From the NCBI GenBank assembly GCA_024692685.1, contig JAILMJ010000026.1, positions 1 through 45,992 on the forward strand: 45,992 nt of DNA. Reading direction: 5' to 3'. This document shows, piece by piece, positions 28,963 through 37,206 of the stretch; position 1 is the first letter of the stretch; every line of letters begins with the position of its first letter. Position numbers and translations under genes: made by a program. Below the pieces are notes generated by a model, which was not told the DNA's origin, made no database searches, and saw nothing but the letters and a program-made list of their open reading frames with translations. This stretch comes from Clostridia bacterium (lineage in GTDB: Bacteria > Bacillota > Clostridia > Oscillospirales > Acutalibacteraceae).

Positions 28963-30174
28963 ATGAAATATTCAATTGATGAAGTACTGCAGTATATTAA
29001 AGAAGAGGATGTCAAATTCATCCGCCTTGCCTTCTGCGATGTCTTCGGCAGGCAAAAAAACATTTCAATTATGCCCGGTGAATTAGAGCGTGCATTCAAT
29101 CAGGGTATCGCTTTTGATGCATCGGCGATTGCGGGATTCAGGGATGAATCGTTTTCCGATTTGTTCTTAATCCCCGATGCTGATACTCTTTCGTTTCTTC
29201 CCTGGAGACCCGAGCACGGCAAGGTTGTGCGTATGTTTACAACCATAAATAATCCCGACGGCTCTGTTTTTTGCGGGGATACGAGAAGTTTGCTTAAAAA
29301 AGCAGTTGATGACGCAGAAAAAGCGGGTTATTCTTTCAACTTCGGCACTGAGCAGGAGTTTTATCTTTTCAACCTTGACGAAAACGGCAATCCGACCAAT
29401 ATTCCCTATGACAACGCAGGCTATATGGACATAGCTCCGGCAGACAAGGGCGAGAATATACGCCGTGAAATCTGCCTGACCCTTGAACAGATGGGAATAT
29501 TCCCGGAAAGCTCCCACCACGAACAGGGCCCCGGTCAGAATGAAATAGATTTCCGCTATTCCGACCCGCTTACTACTGCCGATAACTCGCTCACCTTCCG
29601 TACGGTTGTGAGAACTGTTGCCGGAAGAAACGGTATACATGTTGATTTCAGCCCGAAGCCACTTGAAAATGAGGCCGGCAACGGGTGCCACATAAACATA
29701 TCCATCAAGCCCGATGTCGGGTCCGTCAATCTTTGCTATATGATAGCCGGCGTGCTGGACAAGATTGACGAGATGACTGCGGTGCTTAATCCCACCGAAG
29801 CATCATATAACCGTTTCGGTCACAATAAAGCGCCAAGTTACATCTCCTGGTCCGCTGAGAATCGCTCTCAACTTGTGAGAATACCCGCCGCCGTTGGTGA
29901 ATACCGCAGAGCAGAGCTGCGCTCACCTGACCCTACGGTAAACCCCTATCTTGCTTTCACCCTGCTTATTTATGCAGGCCTTTACGGCATTGAAAAAAAG
30001 CTGGACCTGCCGGAAGCCGCCAATATAAATCTTTTCCGTGTAAACGAGGATATTACGTCAAAATACAAACACCTGCCCACTTCTCTTGAAGCGGCACAGA
30101 AAATAATGAAAAACAGCGATTTTGTAAAATCCTGTCTGCCAAAACAGATTTTTGATATTTATTGCGGCGGATAA
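28963..30174 (+). CDS. glnA: Glutamine synthetase, short type I
   Basis: This 403-residue protein is a GSI-family enzyme, about 40 residues shorter than the usual ~440. Active-site segments are intact: FGTEQEFYLF (~128), HHEQGPGQNEIDFRY (~186), the ATP signature KPLENEAGNGCHINIS (~231), NRSQLVRIP (~305) and RSPDPTVNPYLAF (~325). It lacks the adenylylation-loop extension of proteobacterial GlnA. It sits between the glutamate synthase genes and the ANTAR gene. Because a GSIII enzyme is encoded on the other strand, the two may serve different nitrogen conditions; use of another amine acceptor cannot be excluded. Confidence 0.9.
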   Translation: MKYSIDEVLQYIKEEDVKFIRLAFCDVFGRQKNISIMPGELERAFNQGIAFDASAIAGFRDESFSDLFLIPDADTLSFLPWRPEHGKVVRMFTTINNPDGSVFCGDTRSLLKKAVDDAEKAGYSFNFGTEQEFYLFNLDENGNPTNIPYDNAGYMDIAPADKGENIRREICLTLEQMGIFPESSHHEQGPGQNEIDFRYSDPLTTADNSLTFRTVVRTVAGRNGIHVDFSPKPLENEAGNGCHINISIKPDVGSVNLCYMIAGVLDKIDEMTAVLNPTEASYNRFGHNKAPSYISWSAENRSQLVRIPAAVGEYRRAELRSPDPTVNPYLAFTLLIYAGLYGIEKKLDLPEAANINLFRVNEDITSKYKHLPTSLEAAQKIMKNSDFVKSCLPKQIFDIYCGG

Positions 30175-30209
30175 ATCATCTGAAGAGTAAACCGAAAGGA
30201 GGGGAGCCA

Positions 30210-30800
30210 ATGAGCCTGAGAGAACATATATACAGTGTACTGCTCGTTTCTTCATCGCAGGTATTAATCAGCTCGCTGACTTCAATGCTCCCCGAATCAA
30301 GGTTCGACCCCGTAACAGTCGTTAACAGTGTCAATGAGGCAAAAAGAAGACTTTCCGAACGGCAGTATGACTTCGTTATTGTCAACACTCCTCTTCCGGA
30401 CGATTTCGGGACGGGATTTGCAATAGAAATCTGCAATTCATCAAGGGGAACAGTTGTTCTTCTCCTCGTAAGAGCGGAGCTTTACAATGAAGTATATGAA
30501 AAGGCAGCCGAATACGGAGTCTTTATACTTGAAAAGCCGATGTCAAAATTCGCCTTTACAACAGGTGTTAACTGGATGATCAGCGCAAGAGAACGAAACA
30601 GGAAGGCCGAAATCAAAAGCCTTTCCGTTGAGGAAAAAATGGAGGAAATCAGACTGGTCAACAGAGCAAAATGGATACTTATTAAAACAGAGGAGATGGA
30701 CGAGTCCGCCGCCCACAGATTTATTGAAAAGACGGCTATGGACAGATGCGTTTCAAAATCTGAGGTTGCAAAGGAAATAATCGACAAGGACCGTAAATAA
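30210..30800 (+). CDS. ANTAR-domain antiterminator with degenerate receiver domain
   Basis: This 196-residue regulator has a receiver-like domain (~5-125) and a C-terminal ANTAR RNA-binding domain (~142-192; NRAKWILIKTEEMDE-SAAHRFIEKTAMD). ANTAR proteins such as NasR, AmiR and EutV bind hairpins in nascent RNA and prevent termination. The phosphoacceptor position is Asn59 (FVIVNTPLP) instead of Asp, and the acidic pair is replaced by serines (S14-S16), while Lys109 in EKP is kept; so phosphorylation control is unlikely and a ligand or partner signal is inferred. AAAGGAGGGG stands 5 nt before the ATG. It is last in the glutamate synthase operon, and five matching RNA hairpins lie in this window, including one in its own leader. 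Confidence 0.9.
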   Translation: MSLREHIYSVLLVSSSQVLISSLTSMLPESRFDPVTVVNSVNEAKRRLSERQYDFVIVNTPLPDDFGTGFAIEICNSSRGTVVLLLVRAELYNEVYEKAAEYGVFILEKPMSKFAFTTGVNWMISARERNRKAEIKSLSVEEKMEEIRLVNRAKWILIKTEEMDESAAHRFIEKTAMDRCVSKSEVAKEIIDKDRK

Positions 30801-30879
30801 ACAATCGGGAAAGAAACCCCGTATGAATGACTGATAAACGGGCGCTTTTTGAAATATTTAAAAGTTAATACTTCCGAGA

Positions 30880-30911
30880 AACCGGCGTATCTGAAGTTGC
30901 GCCGGTTTTTT
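30880..30911 (+). terminator. Terminator of the glutamate synthase-ANTAR operon
   Basis: AACCGGCG pairs with CGCCGGTT (8 bp, 12-nt loop) and is followed by TTTTTT. A strong Rho-independent terminator 80 bp after the ANTAR gene. Confidence 0.88.
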
Positions 30912-31222
30912 ATGCTCCCTTCTAAGCGGTAATCAATCTGTTGACGGAAACATATCCCGGAAAAGCGCATCCTGTATGTAATTTATCTGCGCAATGTTTC
31001 TCAGATACCGATGATACCGATTATAAAATCATTCCGGCTCATAACCGACCGGTTTGGACGTGTAAATATAAAGCAGACCTTGGCCGTTAACATCACAGGG
31101 AACAGTTCTCATCACCGGATATCAATATATCTGATACGTTCGGGCAAAATTTCCGTACTTTTTCAATACTTGTTTTAAAGTTTTTACTGCCGCAGAGGCT
31201 TTATTTTTTTACTCCGTAATGA

Positions 31223-31228
31223 TATAAT
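31223..31228 (+). promoter_or_regulatory. -10-like element before the GH78 gene
   Basis: TATAAT 57 bp upstream of the rhamnosidase start, in an AT-rich stretch. No good -35 box is seen at 16-18 bp, so an activator may be needed. Confidence 0.4.
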
Positions 31229-31284
31229 ATTGATGTTAAACCGTACTTGCATGCGATGATTCCGGTATAAGAGGGTGAAACCTG

Positions 31285-33651
31285 ATGAACAGATTGATTT
31301 CCTTCATTTTAGCGGCCGTCACATTTCTTTCTGAACTTTTCGCCGGATGGCCCAATACAAAGCCGTATTTTAAGAACGAATATACATTGCCTGAAAATAT
31401 AACACCTTACACGCGAATTGACACAGAGCCGAAAACCGACTGGAAGGCAAATTTTATCTGGGATTCGTCTGACGGCAGCGAAGGAAATGTGTGGATGTGT
31501 TTCAGAAAAACCGTGGATTTTTCCGAAATTCCCGAAACAATGACCGCCTTTATTTCCGCTGATTCCAGGTATTGGCTCTATATCAACGGAGAGAACGCCG
31601 TATTTGAAGGAAGTGCAAAAAGAGGGCCCTCTCCGGATGACAGTTATTATGATACGATTGATATTGCGCCTTATCTGAAACCCGGGGAAAACATCATTTG
31701 CGCTCTGGTCTGGTATTGGGGCAGAGATACGAGTTTTTCAAGCACTGACAGCGGCAAAGCAGGATTTATTTTTGAGGCGGAAGACATTGTTTCCGACAGC
31801 AGCTGGAAGGTCTGCAGAAACGCCGCTTTTCTGAATAAAGAGGGTGTTTTCAAATCCAATTACCGTCTTCCCGAGTTAAACATATACTATGACGCGAGAA
31901 AGGAAATCGGCGATTGGCTTTCCGCCGATTTTGATGACAGCGCCTGGCAAAGCGCCTCGGAAAACGGAACAGGCGGCTCTGCTCCGTGGGGCAGACTTTA
32001 CCCGCGCGGCATTCCCCTCTTTAAGGATTTTGGCTTGAAGGATTATGAAAACTCCGAAAAATACAAAGGGCTTACCGTATTATCACACAGACTGATAACT
32101 CTTGATATCCCGTACAATGCTCAGTGCACACCCTATCTCAAAATTGTTGCGGATTCCGGCAAAAAGATAAGGATCCTGACCGAAAACACGTGGCGCGGTT
32201 CAGTGAGCGATACCTATATCACTAAAAACGGAAAGCAGGAATTTGAGGCACCCGGCTGGTTTAACGGTGAGCACATTACATATGAAATACCCGCAGGAGT
32301 TAAAATTCTTGAACTTAAATACAGAGAAACAGGCTATAACACAGAGTTTTCCGGATTATTTGAATGTAACGATGAAAGATTGAATACGCTCTGGCAAAAA
32401 TCTCTGCGCACCCTTTACGTTACCATGCGTGATAATTATATGGATTGTCCGGACAGAGAAAGAGCACAGTGGTGGGGCGATGTTACCAACGAGATGGCAA
32501 TGTCCATGTATTCGCTGGATTCGGATTCATATCTGCTGTATCAGAAGGGCGTTGCCTCCATGCTGGGGCACATTGACAGCAGCACAAACATACTGCAAAC
32601 CGTGGTTCCGACAACAAACAGTTTCTATGAGCTTCCCGTTCAACAGCTTGCGGGAATCTGCGGATTCAAAACATATTATTTATATACGGGCGATACTGAA
32701 TTTCTTAAATCGGTCTATGATGCCGCCGTCAATTATATCAATCTCTGGACCATAGGCAGCAACAACCTCGTTATTCACCGTGAGGGTTCCTGGGACTGGA
32801 TTGACTGGGGCAATTTTGCCGATACGGCTGCCGTTGAAAACGCGTGGTACTATTACGCGCTTTCCTGCGTCAAATATATGGCTGACGTTCTCGGCAAAAA
32901 CAGCAGTGATATTGAGGAGCGGATGAGCAAAATCAAAACGGGATATTCGGCCTTGTGGACAGGAAAAGGGTATAAAAGCAAAGATGTAATCAATCCCGAT
33001 GACAGAGCAAACGCTCTTGCGGTAATCTCCGGTCTGGCGGAAGAAAATAAATACGAAGCGATAGCTTCGGTACTCAATAAAACCGAAAACGCCAGCCCGT
33101 ATATGGAATTTTATGTGCTCGAAGCCCTCTGCAGGATGGAAAGATACGATGAGGCTAAGAGCAGAATGCTCAAACGGTATAACCGGATGATAGAGGAGAA
33201 CTATTCAACCCTCTGGGAAGGATGGACAAAACTCAGAGGAACAATGAATCACGCCTGGTCCGGCGGGCCGCTTGTTATTATGAGCAAATACTTCGCCGGA
33301 ATAAGGCCCGTTAAACCGGGATATGAAGAATTTATCATAAAGCCCCGGCTGACCGGAACCGACACCGTAAAATGCGTTGTGCCGTCTGTCAAAGGATATA
33401 TAAGAGTTACAGAGAAAAAATCGGAAAACTCATTTGTCCTGGACGCGGAACTGCCTGCAGACACAACAGCCCTGATTTATATACCTTATCTTGAAGGACA
33501 AACCGTAAAACTTAATGACGGCATAATATATCAGAACGGCAGCTTTAAGGAAACAGGCGGAGCAGACTTTGTTGAAACCGCAAACGGGTTTGCTGTTTTC
33601 TCGGTAAAGTCCGAAGCGGACACAAGCCTGCATTTTGAAGCAGGCGCATAA
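31285..33651 (+). CDS. Alpha-L-rhamnosidase, GH78
   Basis: This 788-residue protein releases rhamnose from plant or microbial glycans. It begins with a hydrophobic leader (MNRLISFILAAVTFLSELFAG) typical of a signal peptide. Beta-domains occupy the first ~350 residues, and the (alpha/alpha)6 catalytic domain carries the GH78 signature DCPDRERAQWWGD with D387, E392 and D399 at the spacing of the characterised family residues; the proposed catalytic base is E645 in TLWEGW. C-terminal beta-sandwich residues follow (MNHAWSGGP onward). AGAGGGTG lies before the ATG. It starts a plus-strand run of carbohydrate-related genes. Confidence 0.92.
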   Translation: MNRLISFILAAVTFLSELFAGWPNTKPYFKNEYTLPENITPYTRIDTEPKTDWKANFIWDSSDGSEGNVWMCFRKTVDFSEIPETMTAFISADSRYWLYINGENAVFEGSAKRGPSPDDSYYDTIDIAPYLKPGENIICALVWYWGRDTSFSSTDSGKAGFIFEAEDIVSDSSWKVCRNAAFLNKEGVFKSNYRLPELNIYYDARKEIGDWLSADFDDSAWQSASENGTGGSAPWGRLYPRGIPLFKDFGLKDYENSEKYKGLTVLSHRLITLDIPYNAQCTPYLKIVADSGKKIRILTENTWRGSVSDTYITKNGKQEFEAPGWFNGEHITYEIPAGVKILELKYRETGYNTEFSGLFECNDERLNTLWQKSLRTLYVTMRDNYMDCPDRERAQWWGDVTNEMAMSMYSLDSDSYLLYQKGVASMLGHIDSSTNILQTVVPTTNSFYELPVQQLAGICGFKTYYLYTGDTEFLKSVYDAAVNYINLWTIGSNNLVIHREGSWDWIDWGNFADTAAVENAWYYYALSCVKYMADVLGKNSSDIEERMSKIKTGYSALWTGKGYKSKDVINPDDRANALAVISGLAEENKYEAIASVLNKTENASPYMEFYVLEALCRMERYDEAKSRMLKRYNRMIEENYSTLWEGWTKLRGTMNHAWSGGPLVIMSKYFAGIRPVKPGYEEFIIKPRLTGTDTVKCVVPSVKGYIRVTEKKSENSFVLDAELPADTTALIYIPYLEGQTVKLNDGIIYQNGSFKETGGADFVETANGFAVFSVKSEADTSLHFEAGA

Positions 33652-33703
33652 AGCCGGCACTCTTCCCGGGCGGAGGAATCAAATACGGAACTGAGGTGCT
33701 ACC

Positions 33704-34495
33704 ATGCAGACAAACAGTGATATTGACGGCGGAAAGGCGTTTGATTTCGGCAAGACGTCGTCAGATTATGCAAAATACAGAGATATTTATCCTGAAATCT
33801 TTTACCGTAAAATAGCTGAAAGAGGGCTGTGCCTGAACGGTCAGAATGTTCTGGATATAGGAACAGGTACCGGAGTGTTGCCGAGAAATATGTATCACTA
33901 CGGCGCCGCATGGACCGGCACGGATATTTCACCGGAACAGACAAAACAGGCTGTAAGGCTTTCACAAGAGGAAGGAATGGATATTATATTCCGTGTTACA
34001 GCTGCGGAAAATCTGGATTATCCATCGGGAAGTTTTGATGTTGTCACAGCCTGCCAGTGCTTCTGGTATTTTGACCACGAAAAAGTTATACCTCAGATTG
34101 CCCGTGTTCTCAAAGATGACGGCAAACTGCTTCTGCTGAGTATGGAGTGGCTGCCTTATGAAGATGAAACAGCAGGCCAAAGCGAAAAACTGGTGCTTAA
34201 ATATAACCCGGACTGGACCGGAGGAGGAGAAACGAGAAAGCCGATTTCAATTCCGGACATTGCCTACGCTTATTTTGAACTTATTGACCATGAGGAATAT
34301 GATTTGCAGGTGCCTTTTACAAGAGAAAGCTGGAACGGAAGGATGAAGACCTGCAGAGGAATCGGTGCCTCACTTACGCAGGCTGAGATTTCCGGGTGGG
34401 AAACAGAACATATGAATATGCTTCAGAAGACAGTGCCGGACAGGTTTACCGTTCTCCATTACGCGGCGCTGGCGGTACTGAAGAAAAAGAAATAA
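33704..34495 (+). CDS. Class I SAM-dependent methyltransferase
   Basis: This 263-residue protein has the Rossmann methyltransferase motif I VLDIGTGTGVLPRN (~residues 47-60), motif II acidic end WTGTDIS (~71) and motif IV-like VVTACQCFWYFD (~112). The substrate is unknown; the UbiE/Methyltransf_11 type acts on many small molecules. GAGGTG lies 5 nt before the ATG. It is 52 bp behind the rhamnosidase gene and 30 bp before a secreted protein gene, so it may be in the same transcript, but no functional link is evident. Confidence 0.85.
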   Translation: MQTNSDIDGGKAFDFGKTSSDYAKYRDIYPEIFYRKIAERGLCLNGQNVLDIGTGTGVLPRNMYHYGAAWTGTDISPEQTKQAVRLSQEEGMDIIFRVTAAENLDYPSGSFDVVTACQCFWYFDHEKVIPQIARVLKDDGKLLLLSMEWLPYEDETAGQSEKLVLKYNPDWTGGGETRKPISIPDIAYAYFELIDHEEYDLQVPFTRESWNGRMKTCRGIGASLTQAEISGWETEHMNMLQKTVPDRFTVLHYAALAVLKKKK

Positions 34496-34525
34496 GAAAT
34501 AATAATATACAGGGGGAAAAGAATA

Positions 34526-36364
34526 ATGAAAGTTCTTAAAAAAGCAACAGCAATTTTCCTTTCCGCAGCAATGATTACAGTCACAACCGTAAATGCCTTT
34601 GCCGCAAACAAAGGCAAAGAGGGATACGGTGCTCTTGAACACGCAGTTGACAGCGTATTCGGCATTGTTCAGGACGGGCTTTTTGCGCTTCTGACAGCGG
34701 TCAATGTCCGCTTCGGAATGAAGAACGCAAAAGATTATAAGGCCGGAGAAAGCGATTATTTCTATCCCGGAACCGACGGCAAAGTCAGCGGAACAGGCTG
34801 GAAAGCGGGATTCGCCGATAACAGCGTAATACCTGAAAAATGGCGCCGCGACGCACAGGGAAACCCCGACCCCGAGGGCTTTTGCCTTGACAAGAGACAC
34901 AGCGGAGGCGGTTATCAGGCGGAAATAGATAAGATTTATTCGGGTCAGAATGTCAATGTGCTCGTATTATCAAATAATTGTGACACAAACGGTAACGGTA
35001 AAAGTGACATTATAATCATAATAAGCGTTGACGGAGTAGGCATCACAAATCTTACCTGCCGCGATATCAGGAAGGGAATCGAGGAAAAGCTCAGCCAATA
35101 CGGCATCTCTTCCGATGATATTCTTTCATGCACTGTCAGTGCAACTCATTGCCACGCGGGCCTTGACATTCAGGGAATGTATTGGAAGAGGATTCTCGGT
35201 GTCCTTTTTGCCAATCTTTTCAAGCGTTTCATTCCCGGTCAGTATATGCTGACCCTTGAGAAGGATATGCACGACACTCTTGTTGACAAGACGTCCGACG
35301 CCGTTGAAAGAGCTTTCACAGGCATGGAAGAAGGCAATCTTTCGTTTTTCAATACTTCAGAAGTCAACGGAGCCAGAGATAAATTCAACAGCGGAGCAAA
35401 AACGCAGAACAGGTTCTCCTCATTTATATTTGAATCCGATAGCGGAAAAAAGACTATTGTCACCAATATAGGCGCTCATCCGGTATCTGCGAATGCGCAG
35501 AAAACCCATATGACAGACTGCGATTATCCTTACTATATGAAGCTTGCCATGAAAGATGCGGGATATGACTTCCTGTTTATTCAGGGAACTCAGGCAGGCG
35601 TATCAACAGCGGATGTTGAAATCGGCGAAGACGCTGAAGAGTGGGCCGCTTCCAAAGCCCTTTCAAGAGACGAATGGGTAAGAAGATACGGCGAGAAAAT
35701 CACGGCAGAACTTTATGAGGGATGCGAACCGGGCTTCGGCGATATGTATAAAAAAGGCTACTCCCTTGCTCATTATGTAATTGACGCAGCAACGGAAAAG
35801 GAAGACGTTGCTCCCGTTCTCAATATTAAAACAAGCGAAATCCTTATAGACTGCGACTACGGTCTGCTGCAACTCGGAGCGGCAACCGGAATTCTCGGAT
35901 TCAACGCAGTGCGCTCCCCGTCATCAAAAAGCGGGTACGGCATTATGGTTGAACTCGGCTATATCGAACTGGGTGAAAACGTAGCTTTAATAACTGTTCC
36001 CGGCGAAATGTCGCCCGCCTGCGTTTACGGCACAGCAGAGGGTTATGACGGCAACACGAAATGGGATGGTCCGCAATCCTGGAGCGGCGACGAATGGGAT
36101 TTCAAAACCCTTGAAGAAATGGTGAGGGAGGCATCCGGTGATGAGGACAAGCAACTGCTTGTTATGGGTATAACCAATGACGCCATCGGATACAACCTGC
36201 CTGATACCGTCACAACCAAAGGAATCCTCACTCCTCTTCTGATTTATAATGCGGACGGAGGCGATGAGATTGCCAACTCAATGCTGCTGACTGTTTCGGG
36301 TAAAAGCGCGTCGGTAATCGTAAAAGGTTTCGGAGATTTGCTTGATGTTGACCCGGAAAAATAG
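34526..36364 (+). CDS. Secreted protein, distantly neutral/alkaline ceramidase-like
   Basis: This 612-residue protein has a clear signal peptide (KK-rich start, hydrophobic core, cleavage after VNAFAA). The body resembles the N-terminal metal-dependent domain of neutral/alkaline ceramidases: SATHCHAG with H208 and H210, GAHPVSANAQ with H318, followed by DYPYYMKLAM and FIQGTQAGVSTAD, matching the order of the zinc-site segments in that family. Similarity is partial and the C-terminus is unlike the ceramidase immunoglobulin-like domain, so activity on N-acyl lipids is only a guess; an uncharacterised amidase is as likely. GGGGGAAAAG stands before the ATG. Confidence 0.6.
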   Translation: MKVLKKATAIFLSAAMITVTTVNAFAANKGKEGYGALEHAVDSVFGIVQDGLFALLTAVNVRFGMKNAKDYKAGESDYFYPGTDGKVSGTGWKAGFADNSVIPEKWRRDAQGNPDPEGFCLDKRHSGGGYQAEIDKIYSGQNVNVLVLSNNCDTNGNGKSDIIIIISVDGVGITNLTCRDIRKGIEEKLSQYGISSDDILSCTVSATHCHAGLDIQGMYWKRILGVLFANLFKRFIPGQYMLTLEKDMHDTLVDKTSDAVERAFTGMEEGNLSFFNTSEVNGARDKFNSGAKTQNRFSSFIFESDSGKKTIVTNIGAHPVSANAQKTHMTDCDYPYYMKLAMKDAGYDFLFIQGTQAGVSTADVEIGEDAEEWAASKALSRDEWVRRYGEKITAELYEGCEPGFGDMYKKGYSLAHYVIDAATEKEDVAPVLNIKTSEILIDCDYGLLQLGAATGILGFNAVRSPSSKSGYGIMVELGYIELGENVALITVPGEMSPACVYGTAEGYDGNTKWDGPQSWSGDEWDFKTLEEMVREASGDEDKQLLVMGITNDAIGYNLPDTVTTKGILTPLLIYNADGGDEIANSMLLTVSGKSASVIVKGFGDLLDVDPEK

Positions 36365-36400
36365 AAAAACATCCTGACAATATACGGTAAAGGTGAAAAA

Positions 36401-37189
36401 ATGAGAATTACGGCTTTGTGCGAGAATGTCTGCCATAATCCCTTGCTCTCGGGCGAGCACGGCCTGAGTCTGCTGGTTGAAACAAACAGTAAAAGGATAC
36501 TGTTTGATACAGGTCAGAGTGACCTTTTTCTGAAAAACTCGAACATTCTCGGAATAGATATAAGCAGTATTGATTGTGCAGTTTTATCGCACGGACACTA
36601 TGACCACGGCGGAGGCATACCGGCTTTTCTTGACGCCAACAAAACCGCTCCCGTTTACATAAGCCGTCTGGCCTTCGGTGAACACTATAACGGCACTGAA
36701 AAATATATCGGCCTGGATCAGGATATCAGAAACAGCAGCCGTGTTATATTTGTTGATGACAAGGCAACAATCGACGAGGGCGTAATGCTTTATTCCGGCG
36801 GCGTCTGTCCGCCCGTTTTTCCCATTGAACCGTATGGTCTTAAGATAAAACATAACGGAAGGCTTGAGGATGAAATTTTTCTTCACGAGCAATATATGCT
36901 CATCGAGGAAAACGGGAAAAGAATTCTGTTCAGCGGCTGTTCTCACAGGGGAATACTGAATATTATCAACCGATTTAAGCCGGATGTCTTTATAGGCGGT
37001 TTTCATTTAATGAAGCTGGACGCAGCAGCCGACAGAGAAAAACTTCTCGGAATTGCGGATGAACTTTTAAAGGGAAATACCGTCTGTTACACAGCCCACT
37101 GCACAGGCGTCGAGCAATATGAACTGCTGAAGACAAAAATGAAAGACAGACTCGGATATCTCTCAACGGGAACTTCGGTTGTAATCTGA
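36401..37189 (+). CDS. Metallo-beta-lactamase-fold hydrolase (COG1237-like)
   Basis: This 262-residue protein has the metal motif H64-G-H66-Y-D68-H69 (SHGHYDHGGG), an N-terminal beta strand pair with LLVETNSKRILFDTGQS, FSGCSHRGI (~187) and the C-terminal TAHCTGVEQY (~233). This arrangement matches the COG1237 group, annotated as dihydropterin-related MBL proteins, whose members include a methanopterin precursor synthase; the true reaction here is unknown. It has no signal peptide and so is cytoplasmic, unlike its upstream neighbour. AAGGTG lies ahead of the ATG. Confidence 0.85.
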   Translation: MRITALCENVCHNPLLSGEHGLSLLVETNSKRILFDTGQSDLFLKNSNILGIDISSIDCAVLSHGHYDHGGGIPAFLDANKTAPVYISRLAFGEHYNGTEKYIGLDQDIRNSSRVIFVDDKATIDEGVMLYSGGVCPPVFPIEPYGLKIKHNGRLEDEIFLHEQYMLIEENGKRILFSGCSHRGILNIINRFKPDVFIGGFHLMKLDAAADREKLLGIADELLKGNTVCYTAHCTGVEQYELLKTKMKDRLGYLSTGTSVVI

Positions 37190-37206
37190 TATAAGGTGTG
37201 AATATT

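Larger units (their letters stand above)
30801..31284. other. 484-bp intergenic region
   Basis: It holds a possible weak terminator (CCCGT/ACGGG stem followed by CGCTTTTT, 30818-30850), the clear terminator at 30880-30911, and near the right end a -10-like TATAAT for the rhamnosidase gene. The middle (30915-31200) shows no convincing gene, repeat or RNA structure to me. Confidence 0.6.

Noticed and set aside
30811-30850. Hairpin CGGG-AAAGAAAC-CCCG followed by a CCCGT/ACGGG stem and a T run after the ANTAR gene, resembling the nitrogen leaders
   Set aside because: The loop is eight bases, the closing C-G/G-U pairs are absent, and the next gene is over 400 bp away behind a separate terminator; treated as a weak terminator at most.
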